Source: Candidatus Cloacimonetes bacterium 4572_55
GTDB taxonomy: Bacteria > 4572-55
Reading direction: 5' to 3'
DNA length: 5,668 nt
Assembly (NCBI GenBank): GCA_002084765.1
Contig: NBMB01000110.1
Span: 1-5,668, forward strand
The notes beneath the pieces are model-generated. The model saw only the letters and a program-made list of their open reading frames with translations. It had not been told where the DNA came from and did not search any database. Position 1 is the first letter of the stretch; the number at the start of each line of letters is the position of its first letter. The position numbers and the translations under genes are program-made. Of the stretch, positions 4,698 through 5,668 are shown one piece after another.

Positions 4698-5668
4698 GTG
4701 AACCAAGGCCAAACTATTTTCTCCCAGGTGATCGATTTCCTGCCAAAGAAAAAATTTCGTCAATGTGTCAATCGTTATAGCGGTAATCACCGCATACGCT
4801 CTTTCACATGCTACAATCAGTTTCTATGCATGGCTTTCGCTCAACTAGCTTACCGTGAAAGCTTACGCGATATCGAGTGTTGTCTGCGGGCCATGCGGGA
4901 AAAGCTTTATCATATGGGCATAAGCGGTAAAGTCTCTCGTAGCACCTTAGCTGATGCCAACGAAATTCGAGATTGGCGAATATACAGTGACTTTGCCCAA
5001 ATTTTGATTCATGAAGCTCGTGGTCTGTATGTCGAAGATGATTTCGGTCTTGAATTGAAAGAAACCGTCTATGCTCTCGACTCATCGACAATCGACCTCT
5101 GCCTATCTGTTTTTCCATGGGCTCGATTTCGCAAAACAAAGGCGGCAGTAAAGTTGCATACGCTGCTGGATTTGCGAGGTGATATTCCGACTTTCATTTG
5201 GATCACTGACGGTAAGGTTCACGATGTCAATGTTCTCGATCATCTTATTCCGGAACCGGGCGCAATCTATATCATGGACCGCGCCTATTTGGATTTTCAT
5301 CGGCTGTACCAGATGCATCAAAGCTCAGCTATATTCGTAACTCGTTCGAAAACCAACACAGGGCTTCGCCGGCTATATTCACACAAAGTCGACAAAACTA
5401 CTGGTGTCAGATGCGATCAAATCGTTGTGCCAACGGGGTTTTACGCAAAAAAAGATTACCCGGACAAACTCCGCCGCATAAAATATTTCGATGCTGAGCA
5501 AGGAAGAGTTTTTGTTTTCATTACCAATCAATTCACCTTGCCAGCGTTAACAATCGCCGAGTTATATCGCTACCGGTGGCGCGTGGAAATATTTTTCAAA
5601 TGGATCAAACAGCATTTGAGAATCAAAAAATTCTTCGGCACATCTGAAAATGCTGTAAAAACTCAAAT
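4698..5668 (+). CDS. IS4-family transposase (DDE), truncated by the right edge
   Basis: 323 codons are visible without a break; full family members are roughly 370-400 aa. The start is GTG 4698 with AAAGGAG at 4684-4690, 7 nt upstream. The first residues (MNQGQTIFSQVIDFLPKKKF, then 'RQCVNRY') and 'FTCYNQFLCMAFAQLAYRESLRDIE' match the DUF4372-type N-terminal DNA-binding domain of one IS4 subgroup (ISPepr1-like, from memory). The catalytic triad is readable: D128 in 'YALDSSTIDL', D194 in 'YIMDRAYLDF', and E297 in 'YRYRWRVEIFFKWIKQHL'. The last gives the exact Y-(2)-R-(3)-E-(6)-K signature of IS4 elements. 'AVKLHTLLDLRG' and 'ITNQFTLPALTIAELYRYRW' are also typical. As far as the window goes the gene is intact, unlike the ISAs1 transposase to its left, suggesting a more recent arrival. 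Moderate codon difference from the flanking genes fits a mobile origin. Confidence 0.92.
   Translation, partial: MNQGQTIFSQVIDFLPKKKFRQCVNRYSGNHRIRSFTCYNQFLCMAFAQLAYRESLRDIECCLRAMREKLYHMGISGKVSRSTLADANEIRDWRIYSDFAQILIHEARGLYVEDDFGLELKETVYALDSSTIDLCLSVFPWARFRKTKAAVKLHTLLDLRGDIPTFIWITDGKVHDVNVLDHLIPEPGAIYIMDRAYLDFHRLYQMHQSSAIFVTRSKTNTGLRRLYSHKVDKTTGVRCDQIVVPTGFYAKKDYPDKLRRIKYFDAEQGRVFVFITNQFTLPALTIAELYRYRWRVEIFFKWIKQHLRIKKFFGTSENAVKTQ

Larger units (their letters stand above)
4553..5668 (+). mobile_element. IS4-family insertion sequence, left part
   Basis: The element contains the transposase starting at 4698. The left limit is a guess: the segment starting near 'CTGTCCGGTTAAG' (about 4554) looks like an IS end by position, roughly 145 bp before the start codon. 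The right inverted repeat and target duplication are outside the window, so the limit is unconfirmed. Confidence 0.5.

Noticed and set aside
4804-5321. Minus-strand open frames opposite the IS4 transposase
   Set aside because: They are shadows of the plus-strand transposase, which carries the full DDE and Y-R-E-K signature.

Overview
The window looks like a degraded accessory stretch of a Gram-negative, probably anaerobic bacterium. The guess closest to hand is a Desulfobacterota-like sulfate reducer. That rests on three things: an old-yellow-enzyme/enoate-reductase relative, heavy IS content with many gene relics, and moderate GC. It is an inference, not a proof.

Left part (1-2484, all on the minus strand). 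pyrF (orotidine 5'-phosphate decarboxylase, 1574-2296) is intact, with a plausible sigma70 promoter far upstream (2456-2484). After a 230-bp gap with no convincing gene comes a compact three-gene cluster. It holds a HIT (histidine-triad) gene that has lost its middle and changed frame, a class I SAM-dependent methyltransferase whose ATG directly abuts the HIT stop codon, and the N-terminal 154 residues of an FMN-dependent OYE-family oxidoreductase. The last runs off the left edge, starts at TTG behind a perfect AGGAGG, and overlaps the methyltransferase end. The OYE gene and the small lipoprotein are easy to miss: one is cut by the edge, the other is very short.

Middle (2354-2741). This gap holds the pyrF leader and promoter, an imperfect GC-rich palindrome (2522-2543), a short direct repeat, and a possible out-of-frame relic of the start of the next gene.

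Right part (2742-5668, plus strand apart from one tiny gene). A DUF4338 (DruA-like) domain lacking its N-terminus runs in frame, with no stop, into an ISAs1-family transposase that nevertheless has its own Shine-Dalgarno and ATG. The transposase frame is broken twice: at an A7 run that forms a perfect A_AAA_AAG slippery heptamer just before a TAG, and at a second site where about ten residues are missing. All three DDE catalytic residues can still be found across the frames. Facing its 3' end is a 28-residue lipoprotein-like ORF on the minus strand. The window closes with an apparently intact but edge-truncated IS4-family transposase (4698 to the end) with a readable Y-(2)-R-(3)-E-(6)-K signature.

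No complete novel system is visible. The points most worth checking are the DUF4338-ISAs1 read-through arrangement, the slippery site, and the HIT gene with a deleted centre embedded in a tightly packed cluster.
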